Notes: generated by a model not told the origin, from the sequence alone. DNA of 64,000 nt from Paramacrobiotus metropolitanus (GCF_019649055.1 NW_026570222.1:558001-622000); one strand, 5' to 3'; counted from the first letter of the stretch, positions 37,203-47,668 are shown. Translations and numbers: made by a program.

Positions 37203-40200
37203 ATGTCAGAAGCAGCAGATTTAACTGTAAAACGAGATAATTTTTGGCCAGTGAGAAAAATCGAATCAGAAAGATTGCAGTCGAAAGCGGTGGAAAGCGG
37301 GTTTGATACTCGTTTTCAGTTTCCGAAGAAAGTTCCCCTTGGCTTAATGTATAGAGCAGTAGGGTTAGAACCTCCGGAGAAAAAGAGCGCGTACTGTAGT
37401 CAACAATGGGTTGACTGGGAAGACAAAAATTCAACGTTGGTAAGAGCTCCGAGTTATTATAGCACTTGGTTCTCGCACGAACGATCTATCCCGTCAGCTT
37501 ACTTGAATATGTCAGAAGCGGATTTCAAAGCAGCAAAAGAATGGGCGACTTTGAATGTTACTGCGTACGAGGCAGAAGTTCAGCAAAGAAAGGAGTCAGG
37601 TATTAATAAGAAATCTCGGGATACCATAGTTATGTCAGATGGGCAGTTAAACGCCTCGGTAATTATTGAGAATTCTGGGAATGCGGTAAGTGAGTCGTTG
37701 TTGGACTTGGAAGATCGTTCGGCTTCGAGTGCACAGAAAAATGGCATGACTCTGTCCAGTATGCAGCTAGCTTCAAGTCAGTCTGTTGGTACGGTTAATC
37801 CTGGGAAACAGGTAACTCCGTCAGTGGTAAACCCAGATCAAGTGGTGGATCCGAGGAGATCGGTGATATCGCAACTGGTAAATCCACATTCAGTAGGGCA
37901 ATCAGTAAATGTACAGAATACAGAAGTAATCGGAAATGCAGCAGTTGAAAATTTGAATTCGATAGCGGTAGAGAATTTTGTAACTCCGTCCAATGTGGCG
38001 AGAGAACGTAGTGCAGTGGCTCAAGTAACCGATGAACGCGCGATTACTGTGAGCAATGATCAGAATAATAATGCGGTTGGCAGTAATCTTTTCGGTAATA
38101 TTACGATGAGAGAAGGAACTCCTTTTTCTGAAAATTCAGACGATGAAAATAATACGGCGTTTAATTGTGAAAAGTCATTATTGGATGAAGATATTCCTTT
38201 CGACGAAAATACGAATAATTTTTTGCATCCACTTCAGTCAGATTTACGGCATTTCATTTTTGAAAAAGATTTTGATCCTTTAAATCAGGAATTCGCGCAA
38301 GAAGTAAGTGAGGTTGACGCTAAGTTGAGAGCTTCTAAATCGGAGCAAGAGGCGTTAGCAGTCACTCGTGATTCATTGGGTACCATGATTCGGTGTACAA
38401 AAAACTATGTTGCATTGTGTCTTAGGCAATTGCAAAATAGCGGTGAAATTAATCGGTTGAATGAAATTTTGACTAAGGACGACAAATTGAAGAATAAACT
38501 GCACGGTGATATTTCGGCTCTAAGGCAGCAGTTATTGGCAGTTCAGGCAAGTAATGCAGAACATGAGAAAAATGTTCGTGCACTTTCGAGTAAGTGTCAG
38601 GTGAACGAGAAACGTATTCGCGATCTTGAGGAGGAAGACTCTCAGTCGTCGAAATTAATTTTGGAAAATCAGGAGCTCAGTGCTCAGTTGCGGTCAGTAA
38701 CTGAACATTTGCAGAGAGTTAAGGCAGAAGCGTCAAAATCGCTTGGTTCGAGTAATTTGCAGGCTTTAGCTATTTTCAAAGAAAATGAGAAGAAAATGCT
38801 TTTGGAAATTGAGCAGTTGAAAGTTAACTGTAAATTGGAATGTAATGCGAAATTAGTCGCGGAAAAAGATTTGAAAGCAGCTCTGAGCAGGGAACGTAAG
38901 CTTAATGCAGCGCTTGAAGAAAAGGAGAAATTAATTCATTCAGTGGGTGTCAGAATTGACGGTAAAGATTCCGAAATTCTTGATTTAATGCAGCGTATGG
39001 AAAAATTGAGAGTCGAGGCAGAAGAGTTAAAAAGTAATCAGATTTCGCACGAGAGAGAGTGGAATTTTGAACCAGAAGTTCGAGTAGGTACGGGTAATTT
39101 GGCTTTTAATCAGCCACCGGCTTACAGCAGTGTTTCGCATATGTCAGGTCAGTCTCAGGGTTTTGTACCAATGAGCAATAACGCGAATGTGAATAGTCAT
39201 GGTAACGGAAGTAGTCAGTTTTACGCAAGTAATTTAATCGGTAGCAGCAGCAATCAAGTTTGCGGGGGCGAAAACTCTCTCCGAGTTCCCTCAGTATTAC
39301 GTAATGATAGCGGACAGGTAATGGAACCGAGATCAGATCAACCTCGATCGGCAGCATCTCGTGTTAGGCAGCAGTCGCAAGATAGGCGTCAAACGCAGGC
39401 GGTTAATGCAGGGCATATTCCCTTGATTAATGTTGAAATACCGGTAAATGGCGGTATCGAAGATGACGGTAATGTTGATATGGAAGATGTGAATGCAGCG
39501 CCGGTAGGTGGTTTTGCTGCACAGCAGAATGCTAATCCAGATTGGCTTAGTGTAATCAAAATTATGGCGGAGGCGATGAAGAATGCAAATTCCAGTAAGC
39601 CGAGTAATGTGATGAAATTGCAACCATATGAAGGTAAGCGGAAGTCAGGTTCGATTGAACATTGGCTCACGCAAGTTGATCAGTGTCGATTGTCGAATGG
39701 ATGGAGTGACAACGATACGTGTAGGCAAGTTGTTGGTGCATTGAAAGGTAACGCAGTATTATGGTTTCAAGGTTTGCTTCGCGATAAACCGAATCGCGAA
39801 TGGGAAAATTTTTATAAGATAGAAATTCTTGAGCATTTTAATATTGCTACATCTCCAGCAGATATTCGCAGGGAAATGACGGCAAGAATTTTTCGAGACG
39901 AAGATACAGTCGATAACTATGCGGATAGTTTTATCAAGTGGTTTAATGATTTGGAATTAGGTGATATTGAGAAAACTAGCATTTTGCTCGAAGGTTTGAA
40001 AAGTAATAAGCCAGATTGGTACAGGCATTTATTTATCATGAATATTACTGATCCGTACGAATTGAATAAGCACATGAGAGAGTTGGAGAAACTGCAGAAT
40101 ATTCTCGGTGGGGAGAAAAAGTCTCCTGAAACTCAGCGTATAAGTGCAGGCAGTAACAATGGTTTTAGCGGATTTAGCGGCACTTTTAGAGGTGGCCGAG

Positions 40201-43200
40201 CTAATTTTGGAAATCGCGGTAATTATTCAGTACGTGGTAATTCCTTCCGTGGTCAATATTTAGGGCGTGGTAATTATACACGTCAGTACGGTAATTTTGG
40301 AAATAGTAATGGCGGTAACTGGAGTGGTCAGCCTGTTCAGATGGTTCCACCAGTTTATCAGAATCCGGTAGTTTTGCAGCAGCCTGTGTTGTCTTCAGTA
40401 CAGCAACCAGTGTATGCTCCAGTGCAGATGTCGAATCCAGTACAGATTTCAGATCAGCAGTCTTTTTTTCAGGTAGCACAACAGCCAGGTAGTATGGCGA
40501 TGGCTCCGGTAAATATCGGTCAGCCAATTCAAAATTTTCAGCCTTTGCAGAATAATCAGAATATGATGAACTCGCAGAATTTCCAGAATCAGGGTAATTT
40601 TAGGCAAAATGCGCCTATGAATAATTTTCGCGGACAGAATAATTTCAGACCGAGATTTCAGAACGGTAATAATTTTAATCGCGGCGGTTTTAATGGAAAT
40701 AATGGTAATGGTAATTTCCGTCCTCGGTTTAACGGTAATAATAATTTCGGTAACGGTGGTAATAATTTTGGAAATAACGGTGGAAATTTTTCGAATGATA
40801 TTCGAAACGATCAACAGCAGAATAACGGTCAGTTTAATGAAAGTCAAATTCAGAGAGACAAGTGGCGATTGTCGAATGGTAGGGAAATTTGCTATAAGTG
40901 TCACGATTTGCATGCAGCGTTAACATGTCAGCGACCTTTAGCGTATCCTCGTTTGATCGAACCAACTACAGAAATGTTGCGGCGTTATGGTGCACAGGTA
41001 AATGTGATTGAATTCGAGTATGTATGGCAGAAGAAACCAGCGCAGTGTAATACGACGGAAGTTATCGATATGTCAAAGTATCCAGCGTCAGAATTGGTAA
41101 TTCATAAGCCGACGTTAGACGCGCAGGCGTGGTATTGCACGATTGATGTAAATTACAAACAGGTTAAGGTCATGATCGATACAGGTTCGAGCATTTCGAT
41201 AATTCCTTTTCGGTTAGCGAAGAAGTTAGATTTGTATATTTTTCAATGTCCGACTCATGTTAAGGGTATGTTGGTAAATACGGCGTATAACGGTCAGCAC
41301 GCAGTTGAACCTTTGTCGACGTTAATTACTATTCATGAATTCGGTACGGCATTTGAGCATACGTGTTTGGTAAGCACAAATTGCGATCGCGATCATATTA
41401 TTTTGGGAATGGACTTTTTCGTCACGAAGCCTTTTATTCTGGACTTCAGTTCTATGACTTGGCGCATGATTCGTCAGAATTCGTTAGCTAAATTACATGA
41501 GAATGCGTTAAGGAAAACTTGTGATATGGATGAGATCGTCAGAGAGCATAATTTCGTCGAATTAGCTCCAGTACATACATATTTTGGTAAGTCGATTCCG
41601 GCTTTAATGCAGGCGAATATGTTGGGTTTCGCTCCGTATGCAGAATTTCTACCGTATAAGACAGCGCATAATGTGTACATCGGTGCACCAGTCGATATTT
41701 GTCAGATGGAGATGGATTATGCAGTGAGAAAATGGCCGAGAGTGTCAGATTCGATCTGTTATGCAGATGTAAGTAATTCTGAGTCACAGTCGACAATTGA
41801 ACCAGTAGCGTCAGGAGTTTCACAGTCAGTAGACAAAACTTTTGCGCCTAATAGTAATCAGCCAGCAGGTGGAGGTAAGCAAGTTTGCGGGGGTGTATCT
41901 CAGTCCACCGCCCAGCAGAGAGAAGTTACGAATAATACGGCAGTAAATCGTAGTGTAATGGATTCAGAATTAGTGGATGTACGTAAGCGGTATGACAAGT
42001 TACTTGGTCATGGTGACAAACCGATAGTCGTGAACGATCAAAATTTTCGTTCAGTCAATAATGGCAGAATTTTTGAGGAAGAAGTTTTCAGTATTATGAA
42101 TTCAGGTGAACAGCAAGTTTGCGGGGGTGTGTCTCAGCAAGTTTGCGGGGGTAATTCTTTCCCAGCCGATAGCAGTGCTAAGCAAGTTTGCGGGGGTGAG
42201 AACATGCGAGAGAATGTGCGTAGTTGTGCGGTCCCACCCGCCCAAACCCTTCAGAATAATTCGCAAAATAAGAGTATTGTGCAGCGACGTACGTTTCCCG
42301 ATTCGAATATGGTTAAGCGTAATCAGCATATTACGGAAAAAGGTATTAATCAGCCGACGCTTAATAACGGTAAATCCTTGACGATTGCGGGTAAGAAACT
42401 GAATGTTGTTCCAGTCGAACAAAATAACGGTAAGAGAGTGCCTGTTAAAAGCGCACAGTATAAAGTTGATTCGGATTGGAAACGATGGATGATACCGAGA
42501 CTTGATCCGGAAACGCGTGAGATGAAACCGAGTCTTGCGGATTTTAATAAGGTTACGTTTTGGCGAGCACAGCAGAGAGCGCAGGGTGACGCTAAGTGTT
42601 GGTATCATTTATACTTAAATCCTCATAAGGCAGATACTAATTTCATTAAGGAAGAAATTAATTGGTTTACAATTTACGATGGAGTTTTGTGTCATAAGAA
42701 TGAAGCGCGAGGCGCTAAACCACGTATTTTTGTACCGTATCATTGGCGTGTTAAATTAATTTTAGCAGTACATGCGGCAGTTAAGCATGAGAAAATTTTG
42801 AAAGATACTACGACTTATCGTCTTTTGGTTGAGAAATTTTATTGGCCGAATATGCTAGTTGAAATTGATCATGTTGAAACTAATTGTAAGTTCTGTTATC
42901 CTGAACATCGGGATACGCGTCCTCCGAGACATCCTGATCCAACAAGTAATGAGTACTTGCAGTCAGATTTGTCGAAAGATGAAGTTGCGACTTGGGTTGA
43001 TCCGAAATACACAAATAAGTTCGCGGTGTTGCAAGGAGAAACTGGAGATTTTGTCGATGGAAAATTTGTACCGGCTGAAGGCAGTTTTGATGTTGACCTT
43101 GGTAAGGCACCAGTCTCAGCGGAAGACCAGCGTGCTATGGCGAGAGCTATTTCTCGAGTGGACTTTGACGGTCCGATTCAGGTAAACAAACCGGGAGTAA

Positions 43201-45431
43201 TTCAAAAAGCTTTACCGAGTAGTCTGTTGGATCCGATTAAGCGGAATAGAGTAGATGCGGCATTTAAGAAGAGTGATAAGCCGACGAAGTCTAAGAAAAA
43301 CGGTAAGAAAGTGACATTTTCAGGAATAGCAACGGCAGCTGATGATGAGTGGTCAGTTTCACCTGTTCAGTCGAATGTTATGCAAAACGTTAGACAGTCG
43401 AATGTTGAGAAGAGAAATCTTCGGAATGGGTCTGTTCCTCGAAATGAGTCTGTTTCTCAGAATGAGCCTATATTTGAGTTGAACAAAGAAGTACCTGTGG
43501 TGAGCAATGAAACGGCACGACTTGTGAAGGATGCGGCAAAAGAAACGGCAGTTAATAAACCGGCAGTCGATTTTTGCACTATGGAAGTTTTTCCTCAATT
43601 TGCGGTTGATATTAAACCTCGGTCTAAAGGTGTGATTCGTGCACGCATAAATAAGTCTGAATCTGAAATTGCTGAAATGGTGAGAAATGGTTTGGTTGAG
43701 CAAAATTTTGAGTACGAAGGTAAACGGTTTAGCAATTTGCTTTTATTTGACGGTGTGATTGATGTTAATGAAAATGGGTGTTTGCGTATTCCTGTGATGA
43801 ATCTGTCGGATAAAACTGTGCAAATTGGCAGTAATCTATTTCTGGGTGAATTAGATCCTATTGACGAAATTTATGCGGTTAGTTCAGAGAAGTTTAACGA
43901 TAATTTTCATGATGCAGTGTGTACTATTGCAAAAACTTGCGAGTGTTGGGCGAAAAATCTCGTTAATAGGAAAGCAGGTGTCGATAATATCGACCGAGAT
44001 ACGGAGGAAATGGTTAACAAGCTTGAGTCTAAACACTTGGTGTCCGATTCAACTTTTGGAACTCCAGCGGTGATCGTACAGAGGAGTAATGGGTCAGTAA
44101 GTCTAACTGACGATTGGCGGAAATTATCGCATAGGATCAAAGATTTACCGAGACAGGAGTGTCAAGTAGCTTGTATCGAAGCAAAGAAGGTTAGTAGTGT
44201 ATCACAAATTCAGAACAGTAGGCAGGAAGTCGATATTAGTATTGAAGGCATGTTTGAGAGTGTGCCTGAATCTGAGCTAAACATAGTAGTTCTTGGAACT
44301 CAAAAGGTCGTAGAAGTCGGGCCGACTCCGACAGTACAGGCAGTTAAGGAAGTTGTTTCAGTACCGGCGGTACATGATCAGAAATCAGTAGAAGTTAATT
44401 CAGCAACGATGAAACGGTTAGCAGATTTTAGTAAACTTGGGTTAGTACCTCAGTATCCGATTGAAATTCAGCCGAGAAATAGGGGAGTTATACGTGCTCG
44501 TATTAATAAATTTGGAAGTGAATTATCAGAATTAATTAAGGGCGGATTATTGGAGCAGAATTTTGAATATGAAGGCAAAAATTGCGGCTTATTATTGTTT
44601 TGTGACGGTATTGTTAAGTTTGATGAAAATGGTTTTTGCGGTATAATTGTTGTGAATAATTCGGACGAGTCAGTCGATTTATCTGAAAATTTTTATTTGG
44701 GAAATGTTGTTCCTGTTGAAGAAATTTACTCAGAAGGCGAAAATTACTATGAAGATGATTTTCACGATGTTATTTGTAAAAAACTACAAACATGTGAGTG
44801 TAATGCAGTTAATATTTTTAACGAGAGAAATGGTGCTAACAGTATTTGTATTAAAACTTCGAATGCTTTTTGTAATAATGGAAAGTCAGTTTGTATTGTT
44901 AAAGATAGTAAGGGAGTACATAAAGTAGCGGACGACATTAGGAAACTAATTAATGAGGACTTTTATTGTTATTTGCCAAAGCAGTCAGTTGCAGCTAATG
45001 CGAGTCCAGAAATTATTTTTGACGGTGTAGTTAGTAGCGGCAGTCAGGTACAGCATGTTGATGCGGGTACAGTTGAAAAACCTTTGGTAGTCCATAAGCA
45101 GGTTGAACCGGAAGTTAGTTCCGTGGCAGTACAACAGAATGTGGTTAAAGGGTCGGTAGTACCAGTAAATGTAACGGGTTATGCGGAAGTACCAGTAGAG
45201 TTGCGTGGTAAATACGTACCCCCGCAAGAGGTACCTAAGAAAGCAGAAGCACAGTGTATAGAAATCGTTAAGAATGACGAACCTAAAGTGAAAAGTAAGC
45301 GGTCAGGAAAATCGAACAGTTTGCCTAAGTGGACTAGACCTAAGACGAATGACGGTGATGAATTTTACTTTCCATCAAATGCAGAATGGGACAGTAAAGC
45401 CTTTTGGTTAAACAACAACAGAGGTGTGTAG
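37203..45431 (+). CDS. Giant Gag-protease polyprotein, ORF1 (2,742 aa)
   Basis: Starts at an ATG in a good context (AAAATGTC) and is uninterrupted to TAG at 45431. Order by residue: acidic, Ser/Asn-rich start; coiled coil about 365-620; Ty3/gypsy Gag capsid about 800-970 (YEGKRKSGSIEHWLTQ, then ALKGNAVLWFQGLL); an RG/GNN/Q-rich RNA-binding region about 975-1215; CCHC-type zinc knuckle at about 1229 (CYKCHDLHAALTC). Next are a retropepsin with MIDTGSS (catalytic Asp about 1326) and ILGMDFF; an H2C2 integrase-type zinc finger at about 1855-1896 (EKFYWPNM, CKFC); and two copies of a linker module at about 2121-2312 and 2405-2589. Each copy ends in a short stretch like the start of RT fingers. 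No RT, RNase H or integrase core follows. The intact length implies selection or extreme youth. Five QVCGG repeats are encoded by identical DNA. Confidence 0.92.
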   Translation: MSEAADLTVKRDNFWPVRKIESERLQSKAVESGFDTRFQFPKKVPLGLMYRAVGLEPPEKKSAYCSQQWVDWEDKNSTLVRAPSYYSTWFSHERSIPSAYLNMSEADFKAAKEWATLNVTAYEAEVQQRKESGINKKSRDTIVMSDGQLNASVIIENSGNAVSESLLDLEDRSASSAQKNGMTLSSMQLASSQSVGTVNPGKQVTPSVVNPDQVVDPRRSVISQLVNPHSVGQSVNVQNTEVIGNAAVENLNSIAVENFVTPSNVARERSAVAQVTDERAITVSNDQNNNAVGSNLFGNITMREGTPFSENSDDENNTAFNCEKSLLDEDIPFDENTNNFLHPLQSDLRHFIFEKDFDPLNQEFAQEVSEVDAKLRASKSEQEALAVTRDSLGTMIRCTKNYVALCLRQLQNSGEINRLNEILTKDDKLKNKLHGDISALRQQLLAVQASNAEHEKNVRALSSKCQVNEKRIRDLEEEDSQSSKLILENQELSAQLRSVTEHLQRVKAEASKSLGSSNLQALAIFKENEKKMLLEIEQLKVNCKLECNAKLVAEKDLKAALSRERKLNAALEEKEKLIHSVGVRIDGKDSEILDLMQRMEKLRVEAEELKSNQISHEREWNFEPEVRVGTGNLAFNQPPAYSSVSHMSGQSQGFVPMSNNANVNSHGNGSSQFYASNLIGSSSNQVCGGENSLRVPSVLRNDSGQVMEPRSDQPRSAASRVRQQSQDRRQTQAVNAGHIPLINVEIPVNGGIEDDGNVDMEDVNAAPVGGFAAQQNANPDWLSVIKIMAEAMKNANSSKPSNVMKLQPYEGKRKSGSIEHWLTQVDQCRLSNGWSDNDTCRQVVGALKGNAVLWFQGLLRDKPNREWENFYKIEILEHFNIATSPADIRREMTARIFRDEDTVDNYADSFIKWFNDLELGDIEKTSILLEGLKSNKPDWYRHLFIMNITDPYELNKHMRELEKLQNILGGEKKSPETQRISAGSNNGFSGFSGTFRGGRANFGNRGNYSVRGNSFRGQYLGRGNYTRQYGNFGNSNGGNWSGQPVQMVPPVYQNPVVLQQPVLSSVQQPVYAPVQMSNPVQISDQQSFFQVAQQPGSMAMAPVNIGQPIQNFQPLQNNQNMMNSQNFQNQGNFRQNAPMNNFRGQNNFRPRFQNGNNFNRGGFNGNNGNGNFRPRFNGNNNFGNGGNNFGNNGGNFSNDIRNDQQQNNGQFNESQIQRDKWRLSNGREICYKCHDLHAALTCQRPLAYPRLIEPTTEMLRRYGAQVNVIEFEYVWQKKPAQCNTTEVIDMSKYPASELVIHKPTLDAQAWYCTIDVNYKQVKVMIDTGSSISIIPFRLAKKLDLYIFQCPTHVKGMLVNTAYNGQHAVEPLSTLITIHEFGTAFEHTCLVSTNCDRDHIILGMDFFVTKPFILDFSSMTWRMIRQNSLAKLHENALRKTCDMDEIVREHNFVELAPVHTYFGKSIPALMQANMLGFAPYAEFLPYKTAHNVYIGAPVDICQMEMDYAVRKWPRVSDSICYADVSNSESQSTIEPVASGVSQSVDKTFAPNSNQPAGGGKQVCGGVSQSTAQQREVTNNTAVNRSVMDSELVDVRKRYDKLLGHGDKPIVVNDQNFRSVNNGRIFEEEVFSIMNSGEQQVCGGVSQQVCGGNSFPADSSAKQVCGGENMRENVRSCAVPPAQTLQNNSQNKSIVQRRTFPDSNMVKRNQHITEKGINQPTLNNGKSLTIAGKKLNVVPVEQNNGKRVPVKSAQYKVDSDWKRWMIPRLDPETREMKPSLADFNKVTFWRAQQRAQGDAKCWYHLYLNPHKADTNFIKEEINWFTIYDGVLCHKNEARGAKPRIFVPYHWRVKLILAVHAAVKHEKILKDTTTYRLLVEKFYWPNMLVEIDHVETNCKFCYPEHRDTRPPRHPDPTSNEYLQSDLSKDEVATWVDPKYTNKFAVLQGETGDFVDGKFVPAEGSFDVDLGKAPVSAEDQRAMARAISRVDFDGPIQVNKPGVIQKALPSSLLDPIKRNRVDAAFKKSDKPTKSKKNGKKVTFSGIATAADDEWSVSPVQSNVMQNVRQSNVEKRNLRNGSVPRNESVSQNEPIFELNKEVPVVSNETARLVKDAAKETAVNKPAVDFCTMEVFPQFAVDIKPRSKGVIRARINKSESEIAEMVRNGLVEQNFEYEGKRFSNLLLFDGVIDVNENGCLRIPVMNLSDKTVQIGSNLFLGELDPIDEIYAVSSEKFNDNFHDAVCTIAKTCECWAKNLVNRKAGVDNIDRDTEEMVNKLESKHLVSDSTFGTPAVIVQRSNGSVSLTDDWRKLSHRIKDLPRQECQVACIEAKKVSSVSQIQNSRQEVDISIEGMFESVPESELNIVVLGTQKVVEVGPTPTVQAVKEVVSVPAVHDQKSVEVNSATMKRLADFSKLGLVPQYPIEIQPRNRGVIRARINKFGSELSELIKGGLLEQNFEYEGKNCGLLLFCDGIVKFDENGFCGIIVVNNSDESVDLSENFYLGNVVPVEEIYSEGENYYEDDFHDVICKKLQTCECNAVNIFNERNGANSICIKTSNAFCNNGKSVCIVKDSKGVHKVADDIRKLINEDFYCYLPKQSVAANASPEIIFDGVVSSGSQVQHVDAGTVEKPLVVHKQVEPEVSSVAVQQNVVKGSVVPVNVTGYAEVPVELRGKYVPPQEVPKKAEAQCIEIVKNDEPKVKSKRSGKSNSLPKWTRPKTNDGDEFYFPSNAEWDSKAFWLNNNRGV
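39255..39268 (+). repeat. Polypurine-tract-like motif copy 1
   Basis: CAAGTTTGCGGGGG, followed by C. In frame it encodes QVCGG (residue 685). Shares GTTTGCGGGGG with the true 3' polypurine tract at 63041-63051. Confidence 0.85.
41880..41893 (+). repeat. Polypurine-tract-like motif copy 2
   Basis: CAAGTTTGCGGGGG followed by TG, exactly as at the 3' LTR junction. In frame QVCGG, residue 1560. Confidence 0.85.
42114..42196 (+). repeat. Polypurine-tract-like motif copies 3-5
   Basis: Three identical CAAGTTTGCGGGGG copies at 42114-42127, 42138-42151 and 42183-42196, each followed by T. All are in the same frame (QVCGG, residues 1638, 1646, 1661). An inverted copy of the core (ACCCCCGCAA) lies at 45218-45227. 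Confidence 0.85.
43567..44975 (+). repeat. Tandem duplication of linker plus RT-start module within ORF1
   Basis: 43567-44150 and 44420-44975 encode homologous modules. Shared peptides include KGVIRARINK against RGVIRARINK, EQNFEYEGK in both, and FHDAVC against FHDVIC with TCEC in both. The fold looks like the beta-rich segment between protease and RT in Ty3 elements. Copy 1 continues with FGTPAVIVQRSNGSVSLTDD, resembling the RT fingers start, and then loses similarity. Copy 2 keeps only a faded version. The DNA is diverged, so the duplication is old. Confidence 0.75.
45407..45413 (+). promoter_or_regulatory. Probable -1 ribosomal frameshift site
   Basis: GTTAAAC is read G-TTA-AAC in frame 0. 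Slippage by -1 gives GTT-AAA-C and enters the frame that runs on to 45784. GUUAAAC is a known -1 slippery heptamer (arterivirus type). It lies 18 nt before the ORF1 stop, and the shifted product restores the H2C2-like homology. I have not identified the stimulatory pseudoknot. Confidence 0.55.
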
Positions 45432-45784
45432 ATATTCAGTCATGGCGTAATTTTTATAAAAATCCAAAGAATGTGGATTCTGAGGCAGTACGTGCGGAAA
45501 TTAATTCGTTGTTAGTCGAAAATAATGAACTCGTAAGACATAAAACGCCAGGTAGTGAGCGGTATAATTCGCATATTTTTATTCCTTTCCAGTGGCGTGA
45601 GAAACTTATATTAGCTACGAATAAGCGGGTTAATTATGAGAAAGAATTTGGTCCAGATATGACGATATTCAAATGTTTATATGAAGTAAAAAGATATTAT
45701 TGGCCTAATATGAGAGAAGAAATTGAAAAGTTCGAAAGCAAACTTCCTGGGCATATTTTTAGGCAGAAATGGGGTACGAGTTGA
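45407..45784 (+). CDS. ORF1b frameshift extension, degenerate second H2C2-like domain
   Basis: About 125 codons in the -1 frame, ending TGA at 45784. It resembles the first H2C2 region of ORF1 (IFIPFQWREKLILA against IFVPYHWRVKLILA; RYYWPNM against KFYWPNM). The metal-binding His and Cys are replaced, so the zinc site is lost. It has no independent ATG in a good position and would be made only as an ORF1 fusion by frameshifting. The alternative is that it is a decayed remnant of the integrase region after a frame-disrupting deletion. Confidence 0.55.
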   Translation, partial: VKQQQRCVDIQSWRNFYKNPKNVDSEAVRAEINSLLVENNELVRHKTPGSERYNSHIFIPFQWREKLILATNKRVNYEKEFGPDMTIFKCLYEVKRYYWPNMREEIEKFESKLPGHIFRQKWGTS

Positions 45785-47668
45785 GGAAACTGTACATAGC
45801 AGTATAAGCGTTGTTAACTTCAGTAGATAAGAAATGACGTAGGGAAGCGGCGTGTACGTAGGAGCTGCAATTCGCCTGGTATAAGCGCCTATAGTTGCAT
45901 AATCAGTAGGCAGTGCTTTAAAATAGAGAAATTTGATGTAATGAATAGCAGTGTGAAAATTTTTAGCATGGGAAAGCGTGGTTAACTGTAGAGCAATGGC
46001 TTAAGAGCACTTCCACAATGCGGTCAACATTATGCTCAGTTAAAGATTAATAGAGCTGTATGAAGTCAGGGCAATGGTGATTTTAGAATTTAATTTTTGT
46101 CGAATATTGTAGTGCATAGGCAAACACATACATCGGGACAGTTGAGGCTGAGATCACTGAAAAAGTCCAGTCAATTTAAGAGTCACAGCGGTTAATTGTA
46201 GTCTTATGCAGCGCTTAAATGGAAATCTAAATTTTTCATTTTTTTGCTCAGAAGTATGCGAATTATGGTACAGTATATTGGTAATCAGAACTTAAGAAAT
46301 CAGCTTGTATGAGTTACTATTGTTTTGCGTATGTGGAAATTAGAATTCAGCGTTGTGAGAAATTGTAGCTTAAAGGCTAATAAAGTACTGCATGTCGCTC
46401 AGAGTGCTCACTATAAGTACACGCTACTTTGCAGTATGATTCCGGTTTTGAGTACAGATGTGGTGAGCCGTAGTAGGATGGCTAAAACGCAGGGAATTCC
46501 ATATATTGTTGTTCGAATCAGCCATTTAAGTCAAGTATGGATTTAACAGGTACAAGGCGGTTAAGAAATTTAAGTTTTTATGAATAAAAATGTAAATGGA
46601 GGGAATAATTTTTGGACAAAAGATGTCAGTAAATTTTTGATTCAGCCAATGAAAGTAAGAGAATTTGGAACTATGAATCGGTATCTGACAGATATAGAAA
46701 ATTGCAGCATGATTTCGTGTAAAATAGGAATTGTAGCGAATCGTAGTACAGGGGTTGAAACCCAGACCGACATCCGTTTTAAGAACCAGATGAGTTAGTG
46801 TATTAGTGGATTTAGCCAGCGCTAAGGTGGCTTGGAATTTTAGTTTTTGCGGTTGTACGTAGTATAAAGGCTTGGAGAGCAGCAAGCCATCCACAACACT
46901 AAGTCCTTAAAAGTACGCGTCAAAGTGTGAATGTATGAACAAAAGTGAAACGTCAAAACTTAAACTTTTTGGTTTAGAGATTATGTTTTTGCATAAGAAG
47001 ATTCCTATAGGATCGGAAAAGTAGCAAATCGGACTGAGTAGAAATGACTTTTGAGTTGGTTATGAAAATATGTATATTGCGGCATGTATTATTTAACTGT
47101 AGTAAACATGAAATTTCGTAGAATACTGGCTGTATGGTTCAGTATGTGCTGTCTCGAAACGGTACGCATTCTTCATCTTGAAGTGCGAGAAAAACAATTA
47201 TTAAAATTTATTTTTTTTTATCGCAAGTTTGTAGAATTGCGGCAGAGCACGGAGTGGCCGTCTCAAGCCAATGCAGTATGTGAAAATTTATTCTAGCAGA
47301 TGTGAAAAAGTGTAGTGTAATGACAGCTGCAGTTCTTCTTGGCTATTGTTGTTGATAAGCAGCTAATAAAACAAACAGGAGAAGTTTGTATTCATTTTTC
47401 GAGAAAATTAGAATGAGAGATTGAGTTTTTCGCGGAAATACAGATAGTATAAGCAAAATTAAGATATACGGAAAAGCGAGTACTTTTTGGCGAGAAATGA
47501 CAGAAACGGAATGTGAGTCATAGGTGGAGTAACTGGATGACGTAGTATTCAGCACGTGTCTGATTAGTGGTCAGCGATAGTGTGCTTTGTGGATCGCGGA
47601 ACTTCTTGTTTGAGTAGTGTAGTTCTGAGCGGTGTAGAACCTGTCCTTTAAATTTGAGAGTGTAAATT
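45785..47668 (+). other. Non-coding stretch of element
   Basis: 1.9 kb without a convincing gene; the short frames at 46325-46546 and 47084-47296 lack support. Base composition (frequent GTAG, CAGT, TTTTTG) is like the inter-array sequence further right. Probably holds the promoter or 5' UTR of ORF A. Confidence 0.5.

Noticed and set aside
42102-42608. 168-codon minus-strand frame, and other minus frames at 40201-40913
   Set aside because: Shadows of ORF1 in its repetitive, low-complexity regions.
45404-45784. ORF1b as an independent gene starting with TTG
   Set aside because: No ATG start. Homology to the first H2C2 region begins upstream in the ORF1 frame, so frameshifting or decay explains it better.
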